This document shows positions 38,185 through 49,075 of a DNA stretch of 64,000 bases, one piece after another. This DNA is from Sediminihabitans luteus (GTDB lineage Bacteria > Actinomycetota > Actinomycetes > Actinomycetales > Cellulomonadaceae), in contig NZ_PGFE01000002.1 in NCBI RefSeq assembly GCF_002797595.1, positions 186,001-250,000 of the forward strand, written 5' to 3'. The notes under the pieces were generated by a model. The model did not search any database, had not been told where the DNA came from, and was given only the letters and a program-made list of their open reading frames with translations. Position numbers and translations under genes: made by a program. Positions within the stretch are counted from its first letter, which is position 1. Each line of letters begins with the position of its first letter.

Positions 38185-38967
38185 ATGAGCGCACCCGTGT
38201 TCTTCGCCGAGCCCGCGGACGTCGCCGCCCACGCGGCCGGGTCGCGGTACGTCCTCGACGGGCCCGAGGGCCGTCACGCCGGGGTCGTGCAGCGCCGGTC
38301 GCCGGGGGAGCGCATCGACGTCGCGGACGGCGCGGGCACCCGCCTGCGCTGCACGGTCGCCGAGGTCGACGGCGCGCGCGTGCTGCTCGACGTCGACGAG
38401 GTCGTGGCCGAGCCCGAGCCCGACGTCGTGGTGACCCTCGTGCAGGCGCTCGCCAAGGGCGACCGCGACGAGCTCGCGATCGAGGCGGCGACCGAGGTCG
38501 GCGCCGACGCGATCCTGCCGTGGCAGGCCGAGCGGTCGATCGTGGTCTGGCGCGGCGACCGCGCCGAGAAGTCCCGGGCGCGCTGGGTCTCGACCGTGCG
38601 CGCCGCGACCAAGCAGGCCCGCCGCGCGCGCGTGCCCGAGGTCGGCGGCGTCGTCGCGACCAGGGCGCTGGCCGCGCGCGTGCGCGACGTCGTCGCGGCG
38701 GGCGGCGCGGCGGTCGTGCTGCACGAGGAGGCGACGACCGCGCTCGCGGACGTCGTGCTGCCCGAGCCCGCCGCCGCGGGCCGCGGGCCCGAGCTGCTCG
38801 TCGTGGTCGGCCCCGAGGGCGGGATCGGTGCGGGCGAGGTCGACGCGCTGCGCGAGGCGGGCGCGAGCCTCGCCCGCCTCGGCCCGCACGTGCTGCGCAC
38901 CTCGACCGCAGGCCCGGTCGCGATCGCGCTGATCTCGGAGCGCCTCGGCCGCTGGGCCGGGGTCTGA
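38185..38967 (+). CDS. rsmE: 16S rRNA (uracil-1498-N3)-methyltransferase
   Basis: 260 residues. N-terminal PUA-like part (VFFAEPADV...EGRHAGVVQRRSPGERIDVADG), then a SPOUT knot: QALAKGDRDELAIEAATEVGADAILPWQAERS, LVVVGPEGGIGAGEVDALREAG and LGPHVLRTSTAGPVAIALI, all diagnostic of RsmE. It methylates U1498 at the decoding centre with SAM. ATG 38185 with SD GAGAGGG. 34 bp after dnaJ. Confidence 0.95.
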   Translation: MSAPVFFAEPADVAAHAAGSRYVLDGPEGRHAGVVQRRSPGERIDVADGAGTRLRCTVAEVDGARVLLDVDEVVAEPEPDVVVTLVQALAKGDRDELAIEAATEVGADAILPWQAERSIVVWRGDRAEKSRARWVSTVRAATKQARRARVPEVGGVVATRALAARVRDVVAAGGAAVVLHEEATTALADVVLPEPAAAGRGPELLVVVGPEGGIGAGEVDALREAGASLARLGPHVLRTSTAGPVAIALISERLGRWAGV

Positions 38968-39047
38968 GCCGCGCCGGCCGCGCGGGCTTCGACGGCTGTG
39001 CAGGCTTCGACGGCCCAGCGGGCAACGCGAGCCGCGCGGCGACGCGC

Positions 39048-39053
39048 TAGCGT
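39048..39053 (+). promoter_or_regulatory. Probable -10 element of a leaderless mRNA (HIT gene)
   Basis: TAGCGT, 6 bases before ATG 39060, with no SD. An internal start site inside the hrcA-to-era block. Confidence 0.55.
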
Positions 39054-39059
39054 GGCGGC

Positions 39060-39410
39060 ATGAGCACCGAGAGCACCGACTGCCTGTTCTGCAAGATCGT
39101 CGCGGGCGAGGTCCCGTCCGAGACCGTCGCGTCGAACGACCGCGTCGTCGCGTTCAAGGACATCGACCCCCAGGCACCCATGCACGTGCTCGTCGTCCCG
39201 CGCGACCACCACGGCGACATCGCGCAGCTCGCGGCCGCCGACCCGGCGCTCCTGGCCGACGTCGTCGCGCTCGCCGACGAGGTCGCCGGGACGCTCGCGG
39301 ACGGCCAGTTCCGCCTCGTGTTCAACTCGGGCCCGCGCGCCGGGCAGAGCGTGTTCCACGTGCACGGCCACGTCTTGGGCGGCACGCAGCTCGGCTGGCA
39401 GCCCGCCTGA
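39060..39410 (+). CDS. HIT-family (HINT-type) nucleotide hydrolase
   Basis: 116 residues. CLFCKIVAGEVPSETV at the N-terminus (zinc Cys pair), PMHVLVVPRDHH and the catalytic HVHGHVLGG triad (HxHxH). HINT enzymes hydrolyse purine nucleoside phosphoramidates and acyl-AMPs. Length and pattern are those of bacterial HinT. Confidence 0.95.
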   Translation: MSTESTDCLFCKIVAGEVPSETVASNDRVVAFKDIDPQAPMHVLVVPRDHHGDIAQLAAADPALLADVVALADEVAGTLADGQFRLVFNSGPRAGQSVFHVHGHVLGGTQLGWQPA

Positions 39411-39460
39411 GACCGGGGCGCGTCGGGGCAAAGCGCGCGACCGACGTCGTCCGCCCTCGG

Positions 39461-39501
39461 TAGGATGGTCCCGAACCTCCCGCCGGGAGGGACGGACCAT
39501 C
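39461..39501 (+). promoter_or_regulatory. phoH promoter with hairpin at the expected 5' end of the transcript
   Basis: TAGGAT at 39461-39466, overlapping a nested inverted repeat: GATGGTCC (39464) with GGACCATC (39494), enclosing CCTCCC-GCC-GGGAGG. SD GAAGGAGCG follows at 39502. The stem could stabilise the leader or be an operator. Confidence 0.5.
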
Positions 39502-39529
39502 GAAGGAGCGCAGCGGCGAGAGCCGGCCC

Positions 39530-40567
39530 ATGACATCCCCCACCTCGCAGTCCCGGTCCTCGCAGTCCCGGTCGCAGGCGGCGTCAGCCCCGCACGTCGA
39601 GCACCGCATCGTGGTCCCGACGCACGTGCCGATGGTCGCCCTGCTCGGCAGCGGCGACGCGGTGCTGCGCGCGGTCGAGGCGGGGTTCCCCGCGGTCGAC
39701 GTGCACGCGCGCGGTAACGAGATCGCGGTCTCGGGCCCGCCCGGGGACGTCGCGCTCGCGTCCCGGCTGCTCGACGAGCTCGTCGAGGTCGTCGAGGGCG
39801 GCACGACGCTGACCCCGGACGTCGTCACGCGCTCGATCGCGATGCTGACCGCCGCGACCGCCTCGCGACCGGCCGAGGTGCTCACGCTCAACATCCTGTC
39901 GAACCGCGGGCGCACGATCCGCCCCAAGACGGTCGGGCAGAAGGCGTACGTCGACGCGATCGACGTCAACACCGTGACGTTCGGGCTCGGCCCGGCGGGC
40001 ACCGGCAAGACGTACCTCGCGATGGCCAAGGCCGTGCAGGCCCTCCAGGCGCACCAGGTCTCCAAGATCGTGCTCACCCGGCCCGTGGTCGAGGCGGGCG
40101 AGCGGCTCGGCTACCTGCCCGGGTCGTTGTCCGACAAGATCGACCCGTACATGCGCCCGCTCTACGACGCGCTGCACGACATGGTCGACCCCGACACGAT
40201 CCCGCGGCTGCTCGAGTCCGGCACGATCGAGGTCGCGCCGCTCGCGTACATGCGCGGGCGCACCCTGAACAACGCGTTCGTGATCCTCGACGAGGCGCAG
40301 AACACGACGAGCGAGCAGATGCGGATGTTCCTCACGCGACTCGGGTTCGGCTCGCGCATGGTCGTCACGGGTGACCAGACGCAGGTCGACCTGCCCGGGG
40401 CCACGGCGTCCGGCCTGCGCGTGGTCCAGGACGTGCTGACGGGCGTCGACGACGTCGAGTTCTGCCGGCTCACGTCGTCCGACGTCGTCCGGCACCGCCT
40501 CGTGACCGACATCATCGACGCGTACGCCCGCTGGGACGTGCGCCCCACCACGAAGGACGCCCGATGA
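39530..40567 (+). CDS. ybeZ: PhoH-like ATPase (YbeZ)
   Basis: 345 residues. N-terminal KH-like region, then Walker [37 protein letters not shown], Walker [13 protein letters not shown], and [10 protein letters not shown] predicted RNA helicase or NTPase that works with the rRNA-processing endonuclease YbeY, encoded with a 4-bp overlap downstream. Confidence 0.95.
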   Translation: MTSPTSQSRSSQSRSQAASAPHVEHRIVVPTHVPMVALLGSGDAVLRAVEAGFPAVDVHARGNEIAVSGPPGDVALASRLLDELVEVVEGGTTLTPDVVTRSIAMLTAATASRPAEVLTLNILSNRGRTIRPKTVGQKAYVDAIDVNTVTFGLGPAGTGKTYLAMAKAVQALQAHQVSKIVLTRPVVEAGERLGYLPGSLSDKIDPYMRPLYDALHDMVDPDTIPRLLESGTIEVAPLAYMRGRTLNNAFVILDEAQNTTSEQMRMFLTRLGFGSRMVVTGDQTQVDLPGATASGLRVVQDVLTGVDDVEFCRLTSSDVVRHRLVTDIIDAYARWDVRPTTKDAR

Positions 40568-41016
40568 GCATCGAGGTCAACAACGAGTCGGAGACCGTGG
40601 TCGACGAGGCCGAGTTCGCGGCCCTCGCCCGGTACGTGCTCGACGCGCTGTACGTGCACCCGCAGACGGACCTCGCGGTGCTGTTCGTCGAGTCCGACGT
40701 CATGGCCGAGCTGCACGTGAAGTGGATGGACGAGCCCGGCCCGACCGACGTGCTGTCGTTCCCCATGGACGAGCTGCGCCCGGGTCGCGAGGGCGACGTG
40801 ACGCCCGCGGGCCTGCTCGGCGACATCGTGCTGTGCCCCGAGGTCGCCGCGCAGCAGGCCGCGGTCGCGGGGCACTCGACCGTCGAGGAGCTCCTGCTCC
40901 TGACGACCCACGGGATCCTGCACCTGCTCGGCTACGACCACGCCGAGCCCGAGGAGGAGAAGGAGATGTTCGCGCTGCAGCGCAAGCTCCTGCTGACCTT
41001 CCTCGCGAGCCGATGA
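40564..41016 (+). CDS. ybeY: Endoribonuclease YbeY
   Basis: 150 residues. Zinc site H-x3-H-x5-H in [18 protein letters not shown]; earlier [22 protein letters not shown] and [13 protein letters not shown] are family blocks. It matures the 16S rRNA 3' end and helps clear faulty ribosomes. ATG overlaps the ybeZ stop; its own stop overlaps the next gene. Confidence 0.97.
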   Translation: MSIEVNNESETVVDEAEFAALARYVLDALYVHPQTDLAVLFVESDVMAELHVKWMDEPGPTDVLSFPMDELRPGREGDVTPAGLLGDIVLCPEVAAQQAAVAGHSTVEELLLLTTHGILHLLGYDHAEPEEEKEMFALQRKLLLTFLASR

Positions 41017-42338
41017 GCGGCGCCGCCCTGGGCCTGGCCCTCGCGGTCGCCGTCCTCGCGGCCGCGCTCGCCGCGGTCCTGGCCGCGGGCGAGGTCGCCC
41101 TCGCCCGGGCGACGCGCTCGGGCCTCGTCGACGCCGAGTCCGAGGCGCGTGCGAGCGGCAGCGCCGCGCGCCTGCAGCGCGTCGAACGCGCCCAGGTGCT
41201 CGTGGAGGACGACGCCGCGACCGCCCAGGCCGTGGCCGTGGCCCGGGTCGTGGCGCAGTGGGTCGCGGTCGCCGCGGTCGTCGTCGTGCTCGACGGCTGG
41301 TTCGACGCGTGGTGGCTCGTGCTCCTCGTGACCACGGGCGTCGCGGTGCTCGTCGCGGTCGCGCTCGTGCGGGTGAGCCCGGCGACGGTCGGGCGGGCCA
41401 ACCCCGTCGGCGTGGTCGTGGCGCTCGCGAGCCTGCTCGGCGGCGTGGCGGCGCTCACGCGCTGGGCGCTGCCCGTGCCCGAGGAGTCGCTGCCCGCGCC
41501 CGAGCGCACCGACCGCGAGGCGCGCGAGGTCGCCGACCGCATGAGCGAGTCCGAGGAGATCGAGGACGACGAGCGCGAGCTCATCCGGTCCGTGATCGAG
41601 CTCGGGCAGACGCTCACGCGCGAGATCATGGTGCCGCGCACCGACATGATCACCACGCGCGCGACGACGCCGCTCGCCAAGACCCTCACGCTGTTCCAGC
41701 GCTCCGGCTTCTCGCGGATCCCCGTCACGGGCACCGACACCGACGACCTCGTGGGCGTCGCGTTCTTCAAGGACGTCGTGGCCGCGCTGCACGCGCGCGC
41801 CGACGAGGCGCTCACCGTGGGCGACGTCGTGCGCCCCGCGATGTTCGTGCCCGAGTCCAAGCCGGTCGACGAGCTCATGCGCGAGATGCAGGCCGCGTCG
41901 TCGCACATCGCGCTCGTGGTCGACGAGTACGGCGGCGTCGCAGGTCTCGTGACGATCGAGGACGCGCTCGAGGAGCTCGTCGGCGAGCTGACCGACGAGC
42001 ACGACCAGCCCGAGCCCGAGGTCGAGGCGCTCGACGACGACACCTACCGGGTGCCCGCGCGGTGGCCCATCGGCGAGCTCGGGGAGCTGTTCGGCCTGCA
42101 CATCGACGAGGACGACGTCGACTCGGTGGGCGGCCTGCTCGCCAAGTCGCTCGGCAAGGTCCCCCTCGCGGGAGCCACGGCCGAGGCGCACGGGCTCGTG
42201 CTCGCCGCCGAGCGCATCGAGGGGCGGCGCAAGCAGCTCGCGACCGTGCTCGTGCACCGCGCGCCCGAACCCCCCGAGCACGAGAGCTCGGGTGCGGGAC
42301 GTCCGGCCGAGCACGACCTGAAGGAGCGCCACCGGTGA
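41013..42338 (+). CDS. CNNM/CorC-type membrane protein with CBS domains
   Basis: 441 residues. N-terminal DUF21-type membrane region (about 1-150, three or four TM segments). Then an acidic linker and two CBS domains ([91 protein letters not shown]). A CorC_HlyC domain ends it ([18 protein letters not shown]). Associated with Mg2+/Co2+ efflux. Often labelled hemolysin, a misleading old name. Confidence 0.93.
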   Translation: MSGAALGLALAVAVLAAALAAVLAAGEVALARATRSGLVDAESEARASGSAARLQRVERAQVLVEDDAATAQAVAVARVVAQWVAVAAVVVVLDGWFDAWWLVLLVTTGVAVLVAVALVRVSPATVGRANPVGVVVALASLLGGVAALTRWALPVPEESLPAPERTDREAREVADRMSESEEIEDDERELIRSVIELGQTLTREIMVPRTDMITTRATTPLAKTLTLFQRSGFSRIPVTGTDTDDLVGVAFFKDVVAALHARADEALTVGDVVRPAMFVPESKPVDELMREMQAASSHIALVVDEYGGVAGLVTIEDALEELVGELTDEHDQPEPEVEALDDDTYRVPARWPIGELGELFGLHIDEDDVDSVGGLLAKSLGKVPLAGATAEAHGLVLAAERIEGRRKQLATVLVHRAPEPPEHESSGAGRPAEHDLKERHR

Positions 42339-43261
42339 CCACCCCTGCGCCCGAGCACCGCTCGGGCTTCGCCTGCTTCGTGGGCCGCCCCAACGCGGGC
42401 AAGTCCACGCTCACCAACGCGCTCGTCGGGCAGAAGGTCGCGATCACGTCGGGCCGCCCGCAGACGACGCGCCACACCATCCGCGGGATCGTGCACCGCG
42501 ACGACGCCCAGCTGATCCTCGTCGACACGCCCGGCCTGCACCGCCCGCGCACGCTGCTCGGGGAGCGTCTGAACCTGCTCGTGCGCGACACGCTCTCCGA
42601 GGTCGACGTGGTCGCGTTCTGCCTGCCGGCCGACCAGAAGGTCGGGCCGGGGGACAGGTTCATCGCGCAGCAGCTCGCCGACGTCATGCGGGGTCGCCGC
42701 GGCACGCCCGTGGTCGCGGTCGTGACCAAGACCGACCTCGTTGACCGCGACACCCTCGCGCGCCACCTCATGAGCGTCGACGCGCTCGGCGACTGGGCCG
42801 ACATCGTGCCGGTCTCGGGCGTCGAGGGGTTCCAGGTCGACACCCTCGCGGACGTGCTCGTCTCGTACCTGCCCGAGGGGCCCGAGCTGTACCCCGGCGG
42901 CGAGCTGACCGACGAGCCCGAGTCCGTCATGGTCGCCGAGCTCGTGCGCGAGGCCGCGCTCGAGGGCGTGCGCGACGAGCTGCCGCACTCGCTCGCGGTC
43001 GTGGTCGACGAGATCACCCCGCGCGAGGACCGCGACCCCGCGAACCCCCTCGTCGACGTGCGCGTCAACATCTTCGTCGAGCGCGACTCGCAGAAGGCCA
43101 TCGTGATCGGCAAGGGCGGCTCCCGGCTGCGTCACGTCGGCACCGAGGCACGCCGCGGCATCGAGGCGCTGCTGGGCACCAAGGTCTACCTCGACATGCG
43201 GGTCAAGGTCGCCAAGGACTGGCAGCGCGACCCGAAGCAGCTCAACCGCCTCGGGTTCTGA
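42335..43261 (+). CDS. era: GTPase Era
   Basis: 308 residues. G1 GRPNAGKSTL, G2 region TSGRPQTTRHTIRGI, G3 DTPGLHRP, G4 TKTDLVD, and a C-terminal KH domain with VIGKGGSRLRHVGTEARRGIEALLGTKVYLDMRVKV. It binds the 3' end of 16S rRNA during small-subunit assembly. The GTG overlaps the previous stop by 4 bp, and it ends the ybeZ-ybeY-corC-era operon. Confidence 0.97.
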   Translation: MTTPAPEHRSGFACFVGRPNAGKSTLTNALVGQKVAITSGRPQTTRHTIRGIVHRDDAQLILVDTPGLHRPRTLLGERLNLLVRDTLSEVDVVAFCLPADQKVGPGDRFIAQQLADVMRGRRGTPVVAVVTKTDLVDRDTLARHLMSVDALGDWADIVPVSGVEGFQVDTLADVLVSYLPEGPELYPGGELTDEPESVMVAELVREAALEGVRDELPHSLAVVVDEITPREDRDPANPLVDVRVNIFVERDSQKAIVIGKGGSRLRHVGTEARRGIEALLGTKVYLDMRVKVAKDWQRDPKQLNRLGF

Positions 43262-43376
43262 CGGACCCGACCCGGCCCGCCTGACCCGGCTGGCCGGCGC
43301 GCCCGGCCCGACATGCCTGGCCTGAACCGGCCGGCGCGCCCGCCGTCCCCGCCCTGCCGTGCGGGCCGCCGGTGCC

Positions 43377-43382
43377 TACGAT
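43377..43382 (+). promoter_or_regulatory. Probable -10 element of a leaderless mRNA (membrane hydrolase)
   Basis: TACGAT, 6 bases before GTG 43389, with no SD. The rest of the 127-bp gap after era holds two GGCCGGCGCGCCCG copies and nothing else recognisable. Confidence 0.55.
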
Positions 43383-43388
43383 CGTGGC

Positions 43389-45008
43389 GTGATCTTCCGC
43401 ACGGCGGCGACCTCGGCGGTCCTGGCGATCCTGCTCGCGATCGTCGGTGCCGTGCTGGGCCCGCAGTGGGACCCCGCGCCGATGACGGACCACGTCGAGG
43501 TCGCGTCGGCGTCGACCGTGATCGGCGACGCGGCCTCGTACCGTGCGACCGGGCCGGTCGACGCGGGCGACGCGGCTCCCCGGGCGGACGTCGGCACCTA
43601 CGACGTGCGCACCACGGTCCTGACCGTCGAGCTCGACGGCACGAGCGTCGACGCGGTGCTGCGCGAGCCCGTGCGGGACGCCGACGAGACGACCCTGCTC
43701 CCGGGCGTCGTGTTCCTGCACGGGGCCGGGACGGGCGACGCGCGCACGGCGTTCGCGTCGACCGCCACCGCGCTCGCGAGCGCGGGCGTCGTGACGCTCG
43801 TGCCGTCCAAGCGGCTCGACACGTACTCGACCCGGCACCGCGACTACGTCACGATGGCCGCCGACTATGACCGGTCCGTCGCGGTGCTGCGGGGCGCGCC
43901 CGGCGTCGACCCTCGTCGGGTGGGTCTGTACGCCGAGTCGGAGGGGGCGTGGATCGCGCCCGTGATCACCGCGACGGACCCGTCGGTCGCGTTCCTGGTG
44001 CTCGCCTCGGCGCCCGTGGTCCCGCCGCGCGAGCAGGCGGCGTTCGCGGTCGACAACTACCTGCACAACACCGGGGTGCCGCAGGAGCTCTACCGCGTGA
44101 TCCCGCGCGCGGTCGGCATGGCGCTGCCCGGCGGCGGCTTCGAGTACGCGGACTTCGACGTCGAGCCCTCCCTACGGCGCACGGGCGGCCCGGTGCTCAT
44201 GCTGTACGGCACCGCGGACGCCTCGATGCCGATCGAGCAGGGCGCGCAGATCGTGCTCGCGCAGGCCGGGGCCGAGGTCGACGGGGGAGCGCAGGTCACG
44301 GTGCGCTACTACGACGGCGCCGACCACGGCCTGCGGGTCGACGGCACGGTCGTGCCCGAGGTCCCGCGCGACGTCGGCGCCTGGGTCGAGGGTCTGCCCG
44401 CGGTCGCGGACGCCGCACCCCAGGTCGCGGGGGCGCAGCCCTTCCAGCGGTCGCTCGCCGGTCCGGTGCCCACGCCGCGTTGGCTCGCGAGCGGCGACCT
44501 GATGCTCGCCCTGATCCTTGTCGCCGCGGCGCTCATGGTCGTCGGGAGCCTCGCGCTGGTCGTCGTCGTGCTGCGCGCGCGGGCCGTGCGCCGCGCCGGC
44601 GGCGTGCCGCGCACGGTCGTGCGGCGCTCGCGCGCGGTCCCGCTCGTGGTGCTGACCCTCGCGACCGTCGCGTCGTTCGTCGCGCTGATCGCGTACCTGG
44701 TGACGGTCGCGCGGCTCGCGCTCGGCTACGCGCGCGATCCCTGGCTCGTCGAGGGCGGGTGGCTCGCCGTCCGGGCGCTGGGCGTCGTCGCGATCGTCGC
44801 GGCCGCGGTGCTCGTCAACCGGGCGCTCGAGAGCCGGTCGCGGCGACGCGCGACGCTCGACGACACGCCCGTCGCCGCCTGGCGTGCGCGCCCCGACGCG
44901 GCCGTGCAGGGCGTCCTCGGCCACGCGTGCGTCGTCGTGCTCGTCGGGGGCGCCGTCCTGCTGCTCGTCGTGCTCGCGTACTGGGGCGTGTTCCAGCTCG
45001 GCATCTGA
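43389..45008 (+). CDS. Membrane-anchored alpha/beta hydrolase
   Basis: 539 residues. Signal anchor (1-20), extracytoplasmic hydrolase domain with the oxyanion segment VFLHGAGTGD, nucleophile elbow YAESEGAW (first Gly of GxSxG replaced by Ala), acid LYGTADAS and His in YDGADHGLR. After residue 365 come about four TM helices with short basic loops. The hydrolase half resembles bacterial acyl-CoA thioesterase/prolyl-oligopeptidase-like esterases; substrate unknown. Hydrolase plus four-TM tail is an uncommon layout. Confidence 0.82.
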   Translation: MIFRTAATSAVLAILLAIVGAVLGPQWDPAPMTDHVEVASASTVIGDAASYRATGPVDAGDAAPRADVGTYDVRTTVLTVELDGTSVDAVLREPVRDADETTLLPGVVFLHGAGTGDARTAFASTATALASAGVVTLVPSKRLDTYSTRHRDYVTMAADYDRSVAVLRGAPGVDPRRVGLYAESEGAWIAPVITATDPSVAFLVLASAPVVPPREQAAFAVDNYLHNTGVPQELYRVIPRAVGMALPGGGFEYADFDVEPSLRRTGGPVLMLYGTADASMPIEQGAQIVLAQAGAEVDGGAQVTVRYYDGADHGLRVDGTVVPEVPRDVGAWVEGLPAVADAAPQVAGAQPFQRSLAGPVPTPRWLASGDLMLALILVAAALMVVGSLALVVVVLRARAVRRAGGVPRTVVRRSRAVPLVVLTLATVASFVALIAYLVTVARLALGYARDPWLVEGGWLAVRALGVVAIVAAAVLVNRALESRSRRRATLDDTPVAAWRARPDAAVQGVLGHACVVVLVGGAVLLLVVLAYWGVFQLGI

Positions 45009-45071
45009 TCGCACGTCGTGGGGCGGACGCGCCTCGGGACCGTGGCGCACGTCTCGCCGGGCGGGCGAGGT

Positions 45072-45100
45072 TTGAGGTTCGCCGCGGGGACCGGTAGAAA
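45072..45100 (+). promoter_or_regulatory. Sigma-70-type promoter upstream of the large membrane protein gene
   Basis: TTGAGG (45072-45077), 17-bp spacer, TAGAAA (45095-45100). The leader is about 50 bases and has SD CAGGAGG before GTG 45157. One of the clearest complete promoters in the window. Confidence 0.7.
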
Positions 45101-45156
45101 CGACCCGGGCCATCGCGGCCCCGGGCGCCGTGCGAGGCCCGAGGACAGGAGGACCC

Positions 45157-47022
45157 GTGAACACCACCCCCGAGGCCCCGGCCGGGCGCAGCCCGTTCGC
45201 CGACGTGCCCCCCGCGGACTACGTGCGCGACGCCGTCGCCGCGATCCTGATCTTCGTGTCGTTCTCCCTGCCCTGGGACGCGACGCACCGCGGCGCCGAC
45301 CGCATCGAGGTCGTGCTGCTCGCGCTCGTGAGCCTCGCCTCGCTCGGCCTGCCGTACCTCGCACGCTCCGGGGTGCTGCCCGCGACCTGGACCGTCCACA
45401 CCACGCGCCGCGCACGCCTGCTCGCGAACGCGCCCTACGTGGTGCTCGTGGCCGTGTACGCGCTCGTCGACCTCGTCCAGGGCAAGGACGGGCTCGGCAT
45501 CGGCACCGCCGCCGCGCTCGGCCTCGCCGGTGCGGCCCTCGCCGCGCAGCCGCGCGCCTGCGAGCTCGGCCCGGTGGACCAGGACGCGCGCGCGACCACG
45601 GTCTCGACGCGCATCCTGCTCGGCCTCGGGGTCGCCGCGGCGGCCACGACGGCGCTCGGCGTCGTGCTCGACGCGATCGACGGACCCGGCGCCGCGGGCG
45701 TGCTGTGGGCCGTGGTCTGCGCCGCGCTCGTCGTGGTGCTCGCGACCGTCCCCGCGGTGCTCGCCGCGCGCGGCGACGAGGCGTGGCGCACGACGCTCGT
45801 CGGGCTCGGGATCGTGCTCGTCGTCGCGTTCGTGCTCGGGTCGGGCCAGCTCGCGTTCGTGTCCGTGACCTCGGTCGGCACCGTCGGGTTCGGCCTGCTG
45901 CTCGTGCCCGCCGCCGCGGCGCTCGCGGCGTCGGCCGCGGTCGAGCGGGCGACCCGTCAGGTCGACGTCGTGGACCGGTGGGCGGGCGTCGCCGAGCGCA
46001 CCCTGCTGCTCCTGAGCGCGACGGGCGTCGCCGTCGCGGCGAACGGGCTGCTCGGCCTCGTCGACGGCACCGAGGCGACGCCCGTCGCGGACGTGCTCGG
46101 CCTCGTCGTGGGGATCGTGGTCGGCGGTGGCGCCTTCGCCGCACGGCGTACGCAGCACGCCGACCTCGTGCGCGGGCGCAACCTCTCCCTCGTGCTGTCG
46201 GGGCTCGCGGTCGTGCTCGGCACCGTCCTCATGATCGTCGCCGGGCCCGGCCAGGCGCTCGCCGGCACGTTCCGGTTCCTGCTCGCGTTCGGCCTGCCCG
46301 CGCTCGTCGCCGTCGCGCTCACCGCGCCCCGCGAGCTGCGCGAGCTCACGGCGGGCGGGGCCGGGTCCGCCGCCCGAAGCGCCTACCAGTGGCAGGCCTC
46401 GCCGAGCACGGACGAGGTCGCGGACGCCGGTGCCGACGCGACGCACGCACCTGACCTCGGGGGCGTCGAGGACGCCCCCGAGGAGCGGGACGCCGCCGAG
46501 TCGACGCCCGAGCCGGCCGCCAGGCCCGTGCGGGCACGCCGGGTGGCGGGCCACCGGGCGTCGTCCGAGCGGGACGCGACCGACAGGGGCGCGACGGACC
46601 GCGCCGTGACCGAGGTCGGCGAGGCCGTGCGCCCCGCCACGGGGCGGACGGACCGTGCGGCGTCCGACCGTGCGGCGGGCGGGACCGGCCCGCAGGTCGT
46701 GACGATCGAGGGCGAGCGCACGGGCTACGCGGCGCGTCCCGGGCTCGTGCACGACGACACCGCGACCGCCGCGGTCGAGGCCGTCGGCCCGGCCACGGGC
46801 GGGGCCGACAGCACGCAGGTCATGGCCGCCGCGATGGGTCGCTGGACGCCGGCCGACGCCGCCGACCCGGCGACGCCGCTCGACGTGCTGGCGACGATCA
46901 CGGCCGAGCAGCCCGAGTTGCGTCCGTACGTCGCGGCGAACCCGTCGACGTACCCCGCGCTGCTCGACTGGCTCGCCCAGCTCGGCGACCCCGAGGTCGA
47001 CCGGGCGCTGCGCTCGCGCTGA
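45157..47022 (+). CDS. Polytopic membrane protein with C-terminal LRV-like domain
   Basis: 621 residues. Ten or so TM helices (about 25-400), then a long acidic Ala/Arg/Asp-rich linker (400-560) and a compact C-terminal domain: [50 protein letters not shown]. That tail is the short leucine-rich-variant module common on actinobacterial proteins. The membrane part shows no transporter motif I recognise. GTG 45157 with strong SD. It ends just before the leuA leader promoter. Confidence 0.8.
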   Translation: MNTTPEAPAGRSPFADVPPADYVRDAVAAILIFVSFSLPWDATHRGADRIEVVLLALVSLASLGLPYLARSGVLPATWTVHTTRRARLLANAPYVVLVAVYALVDLVQGKDGLGIGTAAALGLAGAALAAQPRACELGPVDQDARATTVSTRILLGLGVAAAATTALGVVLDAIDGPGAAGVLWAVVCAALVVVLATVPAVLAARGDEAWRTTLVGLGIVLVVAFVLGSGQLAFVSVTSVGTVGFGLLLVPAAAALAASAAVERATRQVDVVDRWAGVAERTLLLLSATGVAVAANGLLGLVDGTEATPVADVLGLVVGIVVGGGAFAARRTQHADLVRGRNLSLVLSGLAVVLGTVLMIVAGPGQALAGTFRFLLAFGLPALVAVALTAPRELRELTAGGAGSAARSAYQWQASPSTDEVADAGADATHAPDLGGVEDAPEERDAAESTPEPAARPVRARRVAGHRASSERDATDRGATDRAVTEVGEAVRPATGRTDRAASDRAAGGTGPQVVTIEGERTGYAARPGLVHDDTATAAVEAVGPATGGADSTQVMAAAMGRWTPADAADPATPLDVLATITAEQPELRPYVAANPSTYPALLDWLAQLGDPEVDRALRSR

Positions 47023-47029
47023 GACGCGC

Positions 47030-47035
47030 TACAGT
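47030..47035 (+). promoter_or_regulatory. -10 element of the leuA leader transcript
   Basis: TACAGT, 7 bases before the GTG of the leader peptide at 47043, so the leader peptide is probably translated from a leaderless 5' end. Confidence 0.6.
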
Positions 47036-47042
47036 GGACGAC

Positions 47043-47093
47043 GTGCGTACTGCTTCCCAGCTTCTCCTTCGGTGCCGCGACGAGGCTCTCTAG
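47043..47093 (+). CDS. leuA leader peptide ([16 protein letters not shown])
   Basis: 16-codon reading frame, GTG to TAG, with three consecutive Leu codons (CTT CTC CTT) at 47061-47069. It ends 72 bases before leuA. Leader peptides with a Leu run ahead of leuA are known from comparative studies of actinobacteria. Stalling at the Leu codons during leucine shortage should change the RNA fold that follows. Confidence 0.8.
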   Translation: MRTASQLLLRCRDEAL

Positions 47094-47127
47094 CCGGTCT
47101 CTCGTCGCGGTGGTTGGTGTGCCGGCT
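47075..47127 (+). promoter_or_regulatory. leuA attenuator: two mutually exclusive hairpins
   Basis: Stem 1 pairs CCGCGACGAG (47075-47084, inside the leader peptide) with CTCGTCGCGG (47101-47110), a perfect 10-bp stem. Stem 2 pairs AGCCGG (47092-47097) with CCGGCT (47122-47127). The arms interleave, so they are alternatives or form a pseudoknot. A ribosome stalled at the Leu codons would cover the left arm of stem 1. Confidence 0.75.
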
Positions 47128-47129
47128 GA

Positions 47130-48953
<1,824 letters not shown>

Positions 48954-48965
48954 GCGCCACTGCTC

Positions 48966-49026
48966 GCCGAGCACGGGATCAGGCACACCGGCACGGCCGG
49001 ATCGTGTGCCTGATCCCGTGCTCGGC
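48966..49026. terminator. Exceptionally long perfect hairpin after leuA
   Basis: Perfect 23-bp arms (48966-48988 and 49004-49026) with a 15-base loop, starting 12 bp after the leuA stop. No T-run. It probably ends leuA transcription and insulates recO, whose promoter-like GACAAT lies at 49064. Confidence 0.85.
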
Positions 49027-49075
49027 ACCGCGGACGGCGTCCCCGGGCGTGGGTGGCATGGCGGACAATGGTCCC

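Noticed and set aside
40564-43261. Hemolysin virulence role for the CorC-like gene
   Set aside because: The old hemolysin label is misleading; the DUF21-CBS-CorC domain set and ybeY-era context indicate ion homeostasis.
43262-43388. tRNA or small RNA between era and the hydrolase gene
   Set aside because: Only two GGCCGGCGCGCCCG repeats; no cloverleaf or T-loop consensus. No tRNA was found in any other gap either.
48966-49026. Terminal inverted repeats of an insertion sequence
   Set aside because: The arms are only 15 bases apart, leaving no room for a transposase, and no target duplication is visible.
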